Counted from the first letter of the stretch, positions 1-5,334 are shown. The stretch is DNA of 6,254 nt from JALZAA01 sp035316025 (GCA_035316025.1 DATFXL010000130.1:1-6254); one strand, 5' to 3'. The notes: generated by a model from the letters alone, not told the origin. Program-made: numbers and translations.

Positions 1-98
1 TCGGCGTAGGTCAGGCGCCGCTCGCCGCAGACGAGGGCCTCGTGTTCGGGAACGGTGTCGACCACCCGCTCCCAGAGATCGGCGAGGTTGTACTGCAT
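1..98 (-). CDS. Acyl-CoA synthetase (AMP-binding enzyme), N-terminal 32 residues only
   Basis: Only the first 32 codons lie in the window; the gene continues past the left edge. The translation begins MQYNLADLWERVVDTVPEHE and continues ALVCGERRLTYA. This is the usual opening of FadD-type fatty acyl-CoA synthetases: an amphipathic 'nladlwe.va..vPd..Al' helix, then the 'g.rrlTYaEl' strand. Members of this ANL superfamily activate a carboxylate with ATP to an acyl-adenylate and transfer it to CoA. The ATP-binding and catalytic motifs are outside the window, so substrate cannot be judged. The ATG is chosen because the family homology begins about four residues after it and a TAGGTT box lies nine bases upstream, suggesting a leaderless message. 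It is codirectional with the SDR gene upstream, separated by 153 nt, and probably has its own promoter. The family call rests on N-terminal resemblance only. Confidence 0.72.
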   Translation of the reverse strand, partial: MQYNLADLWERVVDTVPEHEALVCGERRLTYA

Positions 99-107
99 GG
101 GCCGCCG

Positions 108-113
108 AACCTA
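108..113 (-). promoter_or_regulatory. Leaderless-type -10 box (TAGGTT) for the acyl-CoA synthetase
   Basis: On the minus strand TAGGTT is followed by nine bases and then the ATG at 98. A TAnnnT hexamer seven to nine bases before a start codon, with no purine-rich Shine-Dalgarno in between, is the known arrangement of leaderless actinobacterial transcripts. No convincing -35 box is seen. The larger 99-251 gap otherwise holds only a 6-bp inverted repeat (CCACCC 209-214 with GGTGGG 230-235) without a T-run, so no clear terminator separates this gene from the SDR gene. Confidence 0.45.
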
Positions 114-251
114 GTCCGCGTGCCGGCGGGGGAGTGAAGTCTGCCGCAGAGGGCGTTGTCGCACATGGTCAGGCGTTCGCAAGCTCGGGGATCAGGTGGA
201 TGTTCATACCACCCGCGGAGCGGACCTTCGGTGGGCGGACATTCCTGCCTC

Positions 252-1052
252 CTAGAAGTCGGTGCCGCCGTCGACGGGAATCGTCGCGCCGGCGACGAAG
301 CTGGCCGGCTCGGAGCATAGGAACACCGCGACCGCCGCTACCTCTTCGGGCAACCCGACGCGGCCGAGGTCGTTCTCGGTGCCGAAGTCGCGGCCGATCG
401 CCGCGTACGCCGCCTCGAGCGGCCCCTCGGGCAGCCCCGCGGGATCGGTCTCGGCGAGGTACCCCTCGACCGCCGGCGACATCACGGTGCCCGGGCAGAC
501 GGTGTTGACGAGGATGCCCTCGGGCGCGAGAGCGCGGGCGAGGTTCTTCGACGCGCTCGCCATGGCGGCGTTGGCGGCGGTGTGGGCGATGAGGCCGGGG
601 CTCTGGTGCCGGATCGACGCCTCGGCCAGGTTGACGATGCGGGCGAAGACCGCCTTGCGGAGCAGGGAGAGCGCGGCGCGCACGGTCCGGATCATCGTCA
701 GCACGCCGACGTCGAAGTCCTCGAGCCACTCGTTTTCCGTGAGGTCCTCGAGTGAACCGACGCGCGACGGCCCCGCCGCGTTGATGAGGCCGTTCAGCTC
801 TCCCCACCGTTCGTCCAAGAACGTGAAAGCGGCTTCGACCTCGCCCGTGTCGAGAAGGTCGCATTGCAGGCCGACAGCATCGGGCGCGCCCGACGCGAGG
901 AGCGCCTCCTCGACCTCGCGCACGTCGGCGTCGTGGCGACCGAGCACTGCTACCCGGCACCGTTCGGCGGCGAGGAGGTCGGCGGCGGCGCGTCCCATCC
1001 CGCGCGACCCGCCTGCGATGCAAATCGCCCGGTCGGCGAGCCCGAGGTCCAT
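252..1052 (-). CDS. SDR-family (Rossmann-fold) protein with atypical active site
   Basis: A 266-residue protein of normal length for classical short-chain dehydrogenases/reductases. Visible landmarks are the nucleotide-binding GGSRGMG at residues 14-20, D65 in CDLLD (adenine-ring contact in the family), NAAG at 91-94, IVN at 139-141, the NTVCPG strand at 183-188 and the C-terminal PVDGG at 259-263. These make an NAD(P)-binding fold certain. The active site is unusual. Where the family has Ser, then YxASK, this protein reads NLAEAS at 141-146 and HTAANAA at 157-163, so Tyr is replaced by His157, Lys by Asn161, and the usual Ser position by Glu144. It may be a non-canonical reductase or a pseudo-enzyme. 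The ATG lies one base after the TGA of the upstream peptidase gene (TGA-C-ATG), so translational coupling is likely. Substrate is unknown. The acyl-CoA synthetase downstream hints at acyl-CoA or steroid-type metabolism, but only by proximity. Confidence 0.9.
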   Translation of the reverse strand: MDLGLADRAICIAGGSRGMGRAAADLLAAERCRVAVLGRHDADVREVEEALLASGAPDAVGLQCDLLDTGEVEAAFTFLDERWGELNGLINAAGPSRVGSLEDLTENEWLEDFDVGVLTMIRTVRAALSLLRKAVFARIVNLAEASIRHQSPGLIAHTAANAAMASASKNLARALAPEGILVNTVCPGTVMSPAVEGYLAETDPAGLPEGPLEAAYAAIGRDFGTENDLGRVGLPEEVAAVAVFLCSEPASFVAGATIPVDGGTDF

Positions 1053-1053
1053 G

Positions 1054-2634
1054 TCAGGCCGCGAGCTGGCGGGCCAGGTGCGCCGGCGTCAACGGCTGAC
1101 CCGTGGCGCGTTCGACGAGATGGTCCCAGCGCACCGACCCGCCCGGCCGGAACACGTCGTCGACGAGCATCCGGCCCGCGCCGCGCTCGTCGACCAGACC
1201 GCCGGCCCGCCTCCCGAGAGTCGCCTGGAGCTGCGACGCGAAGAGCTCTCCGTAGAGATAGTTCTGGTAATAGACGGGCGCCACAGTGAGGTGGATCTTG
1301 GCGGCCCAGTCCGGCGCGGTCCGGGCGTCGGGGCGTCGTACCCGCTGATATTGCTCGACGAGATCCCACCACCTCGTGTCGTGGTCGGCGTCGGGATCGG
1401 CGTACAAGCCACGCTCGAAGTTCGTCATCACGAGTACCCACCGCGCGAACACGAGCAGCGCGGCGCGTCGGGCCTCCGCGAGACGATCCGTGAGCGCCCC
1501 GACGTCAGCGGCGTCGACGCCCGCCACCGCCGTCAGCCAGCGGGGATCGCGAGCCAGCCGACCGAACAGCATCGCGACGCCCTCGGTCGTGAGCGCGTGG
1601 GCGGGCTCGCGGAGCAGCCAGGGGAGCGAGCCGTCGAGCTCCCTGTCGTAGACCGCGTGCCCGAACTCGTGCAGCATCGTCTCGGTCCACCGCTCATTGG
1701 GCTCGACGTTGCACAGGACACGTACGTCGCCTTCTCGGTCCACATGGATGCAGAACGCGTGCTGGCTCTTCCCTTCGCGTGCGTAGAGATCGCTGCGGGC
1801 CAGCACGGGCCGGGTGTCGAGCCCGAGCCCGTCGTAGCTGCGTACGGTGAGCGCCTCGACGTCGGCATGCTCGAAGAACGGGTCGAGGTCGAGGGCGCCC
1901 CGGACGGGCGGATCCTGGAAGAACGGATCGTCGAGGTGCCAGGGCCGGAGGTCGGTCGGGTCACAGCCGAACCGCCCGGCGAGGTCGGCGTCGAGGCGCG
2001 CTTTCCACTCGTCGAAGGGCGCCGCCGTCGCCCGGTCGACCTCTTCGAGGGTGGCGAACAGCCGTTGCCCGTCGAGCTCACCGGTGGCGAGCGCGAGCGC
2101 AAAGTGGTCGCGGTACCCGAGCCGTCGGGCAGCCTCGTTGCGGAGGCGTGCGAGCTCGCGCACCCGGTCCGCGACCTCGGCGCCCACCTGCTTGGACGCC
2201 TCCCATGCCGCTCGCCGAGAGGCGGTGTCGTCGCTCGTCCGCAGGACGTCGGCGATGGCGTTGTCGTCGACGCGCCGCCCGTCGATCTCCCCGCGGTACG
2301 TGTTGAACGTCGTCTCGACGTCCACTTCGAGCTCGACGATTCGCCGGCGGAGGTCGGCATCGACCTGGTGCGGCAGGAAGGCGTCGTGCAGGACGTCGAG
2401 TTGCCGGACCACGAGCGGCTCGAACTGATCGGCCTTGCGGCGCGCCGCTTCGATCGCCGCGAACGCGTCCGGGTCGCCGAGCAGCTCGCGCCGTTCCAGC
2501 TCGATGCGCTCCCGGCGTGCCGCCGCCTCGGGGGAGGCGCGGGTGCTCGTCTCCCACCACGCCTCGGCCAGGGCGGTCTCGAGCGGTCGGAGCTTCCCCT
2601 CGAGCAGCGTGATGAGCCGGTCCGCTTCCGACAC
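1054..2634 (-). CDS. M2-like (ACE-type) zinc metallopeptidase, probably cytoplasmic
   Basis: A 526-residue protein from the GTG at 2634. Gluzincin features are clear: the zinc motif HEFGH at 322-326, with H322 and H326 as ligands and E323 catalytic, and Glu351 as third ligand 25 residues later. The stretch LPWLLREPAHALTTEG (337-352) aligns by eye with the LPVALREGANPGFHEAIG region of angiotensin-converting enzyme. KIHLTVAPVYYQNY (446-459) matches the ACE segment that carries the substrate-binding His and Tyr, suggesting His448 and Tyr456 or Tyr459. The helical N-terminal half is also typical. This supports peptidase family M2, with M3 the alternative; such enzymes trim short peptides. No signal peptide or membrane segment is seen, so it should act in the cytoplasm. 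The GTG start gives a protein beginning MSEADRLITL, 11 nt after the methyltransferase stop. Longer in-frame readings would add an Arg/Pro-rich stretch overlapping that gene. No good Shine-Dalgarno is visible. Confidence 0.85.
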   Translation of the reverse strand: MSEADRLITLLEGKLRPLETALAEAWWETSTRASPEAAARRERIELERRELLGDPDAFAAIEAARRKADQFEPLVVRQLDVLHDAFLPHQVDADLRRRIVELEVDVETTFNTYRGEIDGRRVDDNAIADVLRTSDDTASRRAAWEASKQVGAEVADRVRELARLRNEAARRLGYRDHFALALATGELDGQRLFATLEEVDRATAAPFDEWKARLDADLAGRFGCDPTDLRPWHLDDPFFQDPPVRGALDLDPFFEHADVEALTVRSYDGLGLDTRPVLARSDLYAREGKSQHAFCIHVDREGDVRVLCNVEPNERWTETMLHEFGHAVYDRELDGSLPWLLREPAHALTTEGVAMLFGRLARDPRWLTAVAGVDAADVGALTDRLAEARRAALLVFARWVLVMTNFERGLYADPDADHDTRWWDLVEQYQRVRRPDARTAPDWAAKIHLTVAPVYYQNYLYGELFASQLQATLGRRAGGLVDERGAGRMLVDDVFRPGGSVRWDHLVERATGQPLTPAHLARQLAA

Positions 2635-2645
2635 GAGGGCGAAGT

Positions 2646-3482
2646 CTACGGGCGGGTGTCGTAGGCCTTCGTCCCCACGCCGATTAGGAGCTGGTCGACG
2701 CGCGTGATCGGGTCCGGCAGCGCGCCGGCGACCGCGGCGGCGAGGTCGGCGCGGAATTCGGACCATGCCGCGTCACCCAGGGTGTGGCGCAGGTAGCGCC
2801 CCCAGAAGCTGGTTTCGAAGCCGGCGAGCGCGTCCTTCAGCGAGAGGGGGCGCCGGTACACCCGGCCGTGCACCTCGATGTCCCGGACGCCGCTGCCGAG
2901 GAGCGCCGCCCGCAAGCGCGCTGGGTCGGCGAACCACGCCTCCCCGGGGATGGCGGACTCGACCACCTCCGCGCCGGCGTCGAGGTCGACGAACTGCGCC
3001 GCGGTCGACTTCCAGACCCTGGTGAGCTCGCGCTGGTCGGTGTCGTCGACCGGGGCGTCGTCGATCGTGCCCCACGCGGTGGCTCCGAGGCGCCCGCCGG
3101 GGGTCAATACCCGCACGATGTCGGCGAGGGCGTCGTCGTATCTCGGGAAGTGCGAGACGACCAGATTGGCGAGGACGACGTCGAAGGCACGGGCCGGGAA
3201 CGGCAGACCGGGCGAGCGGGCGGCGACGGCCGCCAACGGGGCACGAGCCCGAGCGATCTGCAACATGGGCACCGACGGATCGACTCCGACGAGGACGCCG
3301 GGCTGCACGGTCGTGCTCGCCGCCCCTGCGGCCACGCCCGTCCCCGTGCCCACGTCGAGCACGGCGTCGTCGGGGGCGACGGCCACCATCCCGACGAGGT
3401 CGCGGGCGACGGGCTCGAAGGTGGGGTGCCAGGACCGGTCGTACGCGCCCGCGACCGCGTCGTACGACTGCCAGCCGCGCAC
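2646..3482 (-). CDS. Class I SAM-dependent methyltransferase
   Basis: A 278-residue Rossmann-type methyltransferase of the UbiE/Methyltransf_11 kind. Motif I is LDVGTGTG at 42-49, the acidic SAM-ribose residue is Asp68 in GVDPS, and the core strand is FDVVLANLVVSHF at 100-112. The post-motif LTPGGRLGATAWG lies at 126-138. The N-terminal SYDAVAGAYDRSW (6-18) is the usual cap. The C-terminal third (about 140-278) is the substrate-specific part and gives no clue to the acceptor. The GTG at 3482 is preferred because family similarity begins a few residues later and a TAGCGT box lies seven bases upstream, implying a leaderless mRNA; upstream in-frame residues are Arg-rich and unlike the family. 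It heads the minus-strand operon, followed after 11 nt by the metallopeptidase. Whether it methylates a small molecule, lipid or protein cannot be told from the sequence. Confidence 0.87.
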   Translation of the reverse strand: MRGWQSYDAVAGAYDRSWHPTFEPVARDLVGMVAVAPDDAVLDVGTGTGVAAGAASTTVQPGVLVGVDPSVPMLQIARARAPLAAVAARSPGLPFPARAFDVVLANLVVSHFPRYDDALADIVRVLTPGGRLGATAWGTIDDAPVDDTDQRELTRVWKSTAAQFVDLDAGAEVVESAIPGEAWFADPARLRAALLGSGVRDIEVHGRVYRRPLSLKDALAGFETSFWGRYLRHTLGDAAWSEFRADLAAAVAGALPDPITRVDQLLIGVGTKAYDTRP

Positions 3483-3489
3483 CTCAGGA

Positions 3490-3495
3490 ACGCTA
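3490..3495 (-). promoter_or_regulatory. Leaderless-type -10 box (TAGCGT) for the methyltransferase operon
   Basis: On the minus strand TAGCGT is followed by the seven bases TCCTGAG and then the GTG start at 3482. The surrounding 11-mer, GCTCTAGCGTT (3489-3499), recurs with one change as GCTCTACCGTT at 6021-6031 and 6069-6079. At 6069-6079 the box is again exactly seven bases before a GTG. The repeated context supports a real promoter element. No -35 box is evident. Confidence 0.5.
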
Positions 3496-3520
3496 GAGCG
3501 ATGAAGTCGACGCCGGGCTT

Positions 3521-3552
3521 GTGTTTTGGTCGCGAAGGCGCGACAAAACCAC
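3521..3552. promoter_or_regulatory. Imperfect inverted repeat between divergent genes
   Basis: GTGTTTTGGTCGCG (3521-3534) and CGCGACAAAACCAC (3539-3552) are near-perfect reverse complements around the 4-nt centre AAGG; the arms differ only in the placement of one G. It lies 39 bp upstream of the methyltransferase start and about 35 bp upstream of the Shine-Dalgarno of the plus-strand gene. It is unlikely to be a terminator, since no gene ends here. An operator shared by the divergent promoters or a 5'-leader hairpin of the plus-strand transcript would both fit. Confidence 0.45.
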
Positions 3553-3585
3553 GGAAGCAACACAAAGCGCGGCGGAGGGTCCGCG

Positions 3586-3592
3586 AAGGAGG
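3586..3592 (+). promoter_or_regulatory. Strong Shine-Dalgarno (AAGGAGG)
   Basis: A perfect AAGGAGG, in a longer purine run AAGGAGGGGG, ends six bases before the GTG at 3599. It decides the start of the small membrane protein in favour of 3599 over the in-frame GTG at 3521, which has no such site. Confidence 0.65.
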
Positions 3593-3598
3593 GGGCCT

Positions 3599-3808
3599 GT
3601 GGGAGGCGTGTTTCTCGGCATCGTGGTAATCGCGGGGCTCATCGGTGTCGCGTGCTGGGAACGACGGGGCGGCCACGTCCCAGACGTTCCCGAGCTGCAG
3701 TTGCCTGCCCACGGCCTGACTGCGGTATTCGTCGGACTGCTCCTGGTCGCGATCGCAGCCTCGATCGTGGCGATCGACCTCTCGCTCGTCTGGCTCAGAG
3801 CCCAGTAG
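3599..3808 (+). CDS. Small two-helix membrane protein, unknown function
   Basis: I do not recognise a family. The 69-residue product has two clear hydrophobic segments: residues 3-20 (VFLGIVVIAGLIGVACW core) and about 40-66 (LTAVFVGLLLVAIAASIVAI and onward). They are joined by a charged, Pro-containing loop ERRGGHVPDVPELQLPAHG at 21-39. The positively charged ERR directly after helix 1 and the terminal WLRAQ suggest a hairpin with the loop, or alternatively the termini, facing the cytoplasm; the charge evidence is not decisive. The start is set by a perfect Shine-Dalgarno six bases upstream. It is the only convincing plus-strand gene in the window and is divergent from the methyltransferase, with 116 nt between the starts. 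No partner gene follows it, and no T-rich terminator is seen, although GC-rich palindromes (for example 3865-3878) follow the stop. Confidence 0.62.
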   Translation: MGGVFLGIVVIAGLIGVACWERRGGHVPDVPELQLPAHGLTAVFVGLLLVAIAASIVAIDLSLVWLRAQ

Positions 3809-3972
3809 CGGCCGGCCGGGCTACGGCTGACCGCCAGAGCGAAAGTAGGGAATGCCCCGCGGCCGTGCCGGCCGGCACCGGCGACACAACACCGGACGCA
3901 AGTTGTCGCATGAGTCCCAGGAGCGCGGGGAACGAGCGAGGGCCAGGGCGGACGCGTTCCCTCCCGGCCCTC

Positions 3973-4134
3973 CTAGACGTGATCGATCCGTACCCGTCGG
4001 CTACTCGTGTAGGTGACGTTGTTTCCCGGCACAGACCCATTGGCCGTGGGCGACGAGAACGAGCACGTCACCGTGAGCACGTCCTCTCGGGGGACCCACA
4101 CGGCTCCGCGGCGGATGTGAGCCGGTCGAGCGGT
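3973..4134 (-). pseudogene. Coding-like C-terminal scrap, possibly of a secreted beta-rich protein
   Basis: Between an in-frame TAA (4135-4137) and the TAG at 3973-3975 lie 53 open codons. The last 34 codons read as a plausible protein tail: LTVTCSFSSPTANGSV followed by PGNNVTYTSSRRVRIDHV, with mostly G/C third positions. Alternating Val/Thr strands and a single Cys recall the C-termini of TadE/TadG-like or other secreted proteins, but that is only a resemblance. The only start inside is a GTG at 4101 without a Shine-Dalgarno, so an intact gene would have at most 43 residues. A decayed remnant of a longer gene is more likely. It could also be chance. Confidence 0.25.
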
Positions 4135-4270
4135 TTATCGGGCGCGTTGGTCGATTTGGCCCGAACCGCATGACATCACCCCCGAGCTGCCAGATGCGCG
4201 CGGAGCGTGACGATGCTTCACGCATCGTGACGAAGAGCGAAAACGGCTCTGGCGATCGGTGCGTCGCGCA

Positions 4271-4291
4271 CTCGCGCCCTCGAGGCGCGAG
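4271..4291. repeat. Perfect 8-bp hairpin
   Basis: CTCGCGCC (4271-4278) and GGCGCGAG (4284-4291) are exact reverse complements around the loop CTCGA. It ends eight bases before the larger nested hairpin at 4299, with AAAA between them. Alone it is within chance for GC-rich DNA; beside the next hairpin it adds to a structured block. Confidence 0.4.
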
Positions 4292-4298
4292 AAAAGCT

Positions 4299-4359
4299 CG
4301 AGCACACGGCAGGGGAGCCTGGGGCAGGGATTGCAGGCTCCCCAAGCCGTGTGGGCTCG
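4299..4359. repeat. Long nested inverted repeat (18-22 bp stem)
   Basis: Arms, from outside in: CGAG (4299-4302) with CTCG (4356-4359), separated from the next stem by a 2-nt GG bulge on the right arm; CACACGGC (4303-4310) with GCCGTGTG (4346-4353), perfect; a 1-nt versus 2-nt internal loop (A / AA); GGGGAGCCTG (4312-4321) with CAGGCTCCCC (4334-4343), perfect. The apical loop is 12 nt (4322-4333). This is far beyond a chance hairpin. Read on the minus strand the stem is followed by AGC and then TTTTCTC, so it could act as an intrinsic terminator for minus-strand transcription. The nearest upstream minus-strand gene ends about 350 nt away, however. A structured RNA or a palindromic mobile or repeat element are alternatives. 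Confidence 0.75.
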
Positions 4360-4548
4360 GACAAGAGAAACCCCTGCGACATAGCCCTGGGGCGCCTCTC
4401 TTCCTTCCGTAGCAACGTTCCTGCGGTCGGTTCCGTTACGCCCGAAGGTAAAGAGGAGAGCCACCGCGCTCTGTGCCGCCCGCCCGCTCGCCGTCACACT
4501 GGCTCCGAGGGAGGCCGCCCGACGGCGTAAGGGGTCGAGACGCGAACG

Positions 4549-4580
4549 TGGCCAGCTCCCGCCGAGGCAGGAGCCGGCCA
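4549..4580. repeat. Hairpin with one mismatch
   Basis: TGGCC (4549-4553) pairs with GGCCA (4576-4580), and GCTCC (4555-4559) with GGAGC (4570-4574). One A/C mismatch separates the two stems and the loop is 10 nt. It stands immediately before the alternative hairpins at 4581-4621. Confidence 0.4.
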
Positions 4581-4621
4581 GTGTCTTCGTCCGAGCCAAT
4601 TCAGAAGAAGACACTTCTTCT
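4581..4621. repeat. Two overlapping, mutually exclusive hairpins
   Basis: GTGTCTTC (4581-4588) pairs perfectly with GAAGACAC (4607-4614). The segment AGAAGAAG (4603-4610), overlapping that right arm, also pairs perfectly with CTTCTTCT (4614-4621) around the loop ACA. Only one of the two 8-bp stems can form at a time, the layout used by attenuators and some riboswitches. There is no T-run after either stem and no gene close downstream on the plus strand, so a regulatory role is unproven. Confidence 0.4.
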
Positions 4622-4707
4622 ACTGTTCCCCGAACCCGTTGGATTGCGAACCCGGCGAACCCGAGCATTCAGAGACCACACCGAGTCTCTCGGCCGCCGT
4701 GGACTCG

Positions 4708-5005
4708 CTACTGAGCGCGGCCGGCGAGATCCAGCAACGACACGGCGTCCTGATTGTTCTCGGCGATGGCGAGGTGCTGGTCGCGGATGTCGTGCAGCAC
4801 ATCGGCCCGCGCGGGCCAAGAGGCTCGGGTCCCCGTCGCACCATTCGGCCAGCGAAGCCATCGCCTCGAGCGCCCGGTCGGGACTGCCGTGCACGTACTC
4901 CGCCAGATATTCGGCGAATGAAGCCACAACGCGAGCCTGTCGCCGAGCGTCGAGTGACTGCGTGGCTCGCGGTGTGTTGAAACGGTTGGGGGTCTGCGTC
5001 GACAT
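4708..5005 (-). pseudogene. Small gene of unknown function, broken by a +1 frameshift
   Basis: I do not recognise the family. The first part starts at an ATG with a good Shine-Dalgarno and reads MSTQTPNRFN, then an acidic-hydrophobic helical stretch (ASFAEYLAEYVHGSPDRALE, then AMASLAEWCDGDPSLLAR). After about codon 65 this frame turns into Arg/Pro/Ser-rich text typical of a wrong frame. The neighbouring frame continues convincingly as ADVLHDIRDQHLAIAENN, then QDAVSLLDLAGRAQ and TAG at 4708, with mostly G/C third positions. Removing one G from a GGG run (plus-strand CCC at 4806-4808) joins the two halves into a 98-residue, mainly helical, soluble protein with no signal peptide. The break may be a true inactivating mutation, a sequencing or assembly error in a homopolymer, or, less likely, programmed frameshifting. 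The gene shares its direction with the kinase upstream, 329 nt away. Confidence 0.6.
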
Positions 5006-5011
5006 CCTTCG

Positions 5012-5019
5012 CCCCCTTT
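5012..5019 (-). promoter_or_regulatory. Shine-Dalgarno (AAAGGGGG) of the frameshifted gene
   Basis: On the minus strand AAAGGGGG is followed by six bases and the ATG at 5005. It supports translation from that ATG even though the frame is broken later. Confidence 0.5.
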
Positions 5020-5334
5020 GTCTTCACCGCTCTGCCCGATTTTCCCTGGCGTCCTTGTGACAAACGTCGTCGTCGGGAGAATCAGGCCATGAGTACGGGC
5101 GGATCGAGGAAGCCTTACGCCGCAACGCCTACCGCGTGGCTGTGCTCGCCGCCGGTACGGCGTCTACTCGAACCCTACGAAGATGGGAACAGCAAAGCGC
5201 GCCGCGCAATCCCGTACAGGGTCGTAGCTGCTACGAACGGGAAGGCGCCGAATTAGGCGCTGCCCCGTGGCTTGCGTCGGGAAGCGGGAGAGGGGCATTA
5301 CCGCCCGCATGTAGTGCCCCGCGGCGGGGAGCGG
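5020..5334. other. Intergenic stretch with repeats and no convincing gene
   Basis: No gene is supported. A plus-strand frame from 5061 contains a short coding-like piece (EYGRIEEALRRNAYRVAVLA, 5091-5150) with good third-position bias, but it has no start and decays into low-quality sequence afterwards, so it may be a relic. The near-palindrome TCGTAGC-T-GCTACGA (5222-5236) and direct-repeat copy A (5235-5265) lie here. CCCCG/CGGGG pairing around 5317-5329, just after the kinase stop, is weak and lacks a T-run. Confidence 0.4.
5235..5265. repeat. 31-bp direct repeat, copy A
   Basis: Matches copy B at 6068-6098 at 26 of 31 positions without gaps, including an exact 12-base core TAGGCGCTGCCC. 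On the minus strand it begins about 70 nt after the stop of the kinase gene. It contains a short GCGCC/GGCGC stem around GAATTA. Confidence 0.6.

Larger units (their letters stand above)
3809..4707. other. Long apparently non-coding stretch rich in inverted repeats
   Basis: About 900 bases with no convincing intact gene. Reading frames here are rich in Arg, Ser and Pro and have no family features, apart from the scrap at 3973-4134. Instead there are many inverted repeats: a perfect 14-bp palindrome GTGCCGGCCGGCAC (3865-3878); a bulged stem pairing 3881-3890 with 3902-3909; ACGATGC/GCATCGT (4210-4216/4222-4228); AGAGC/GCTCT (4234-4238/4246-4250 and again 4457-4461/4468-4472); and the larger hairpins listed separately. 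Stems of 5-8 bp are expected by chance in GC-rich DNA; the nested hairpin at 4299-4359 is not. The stretch could hold a structured RNA, decayed mobile DNA, or both. Confidence 0.5.

Noticed and set aside
169..207. Tiny minus-strand frame MNIHLIPELANA after the SDR gene
   Set aside because: Twelve residues with no Shine-Dalgarno or promoter; too short to support.
262..2664. An 800-codon open frame on the plus strand
   Set aside because: It lies antisense to the SDR and peptidase genes, which have clear family motifs. Long antisense frames are common opposite high-GC genes, and this one shows no recognisable domain.
2635..2766. Longer N-terminus for the metallopeptidase starting at 2766
   Set aside because: The extra 44 residues are mostly Arg/Pro-rich, overlap the methyltransferase coding region and do not resemble the family.
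3483..3563. Longer N-terminus for the methyltransferase starting at 3563
   Set aside because: The extra 27 residues are unlike the family, and the GTG at 3482 has a well-placed TAGCGT box.
4135..4668. 177-codon minus-strand frame across the hairpin block
   Set aside because: Composition is Arg/Ser-rich with no domain features, and it runs through the perfect palindromes; most likely non-coding.
5150..5190. GGGTTCGAGT (minus strand) resembling a tRNA T-loop
   Set aside because: The flanking bases cannot form the T stem, and no acceptor or anticodon arms are found.
5089..5256. 55-codon plus-strand frame with ATG and a GGGAGA upstream
   Set aside because: Third-position G/C bias is weak compared with the real genes, no family is recognised, and it ends within direct-repeat copy A.
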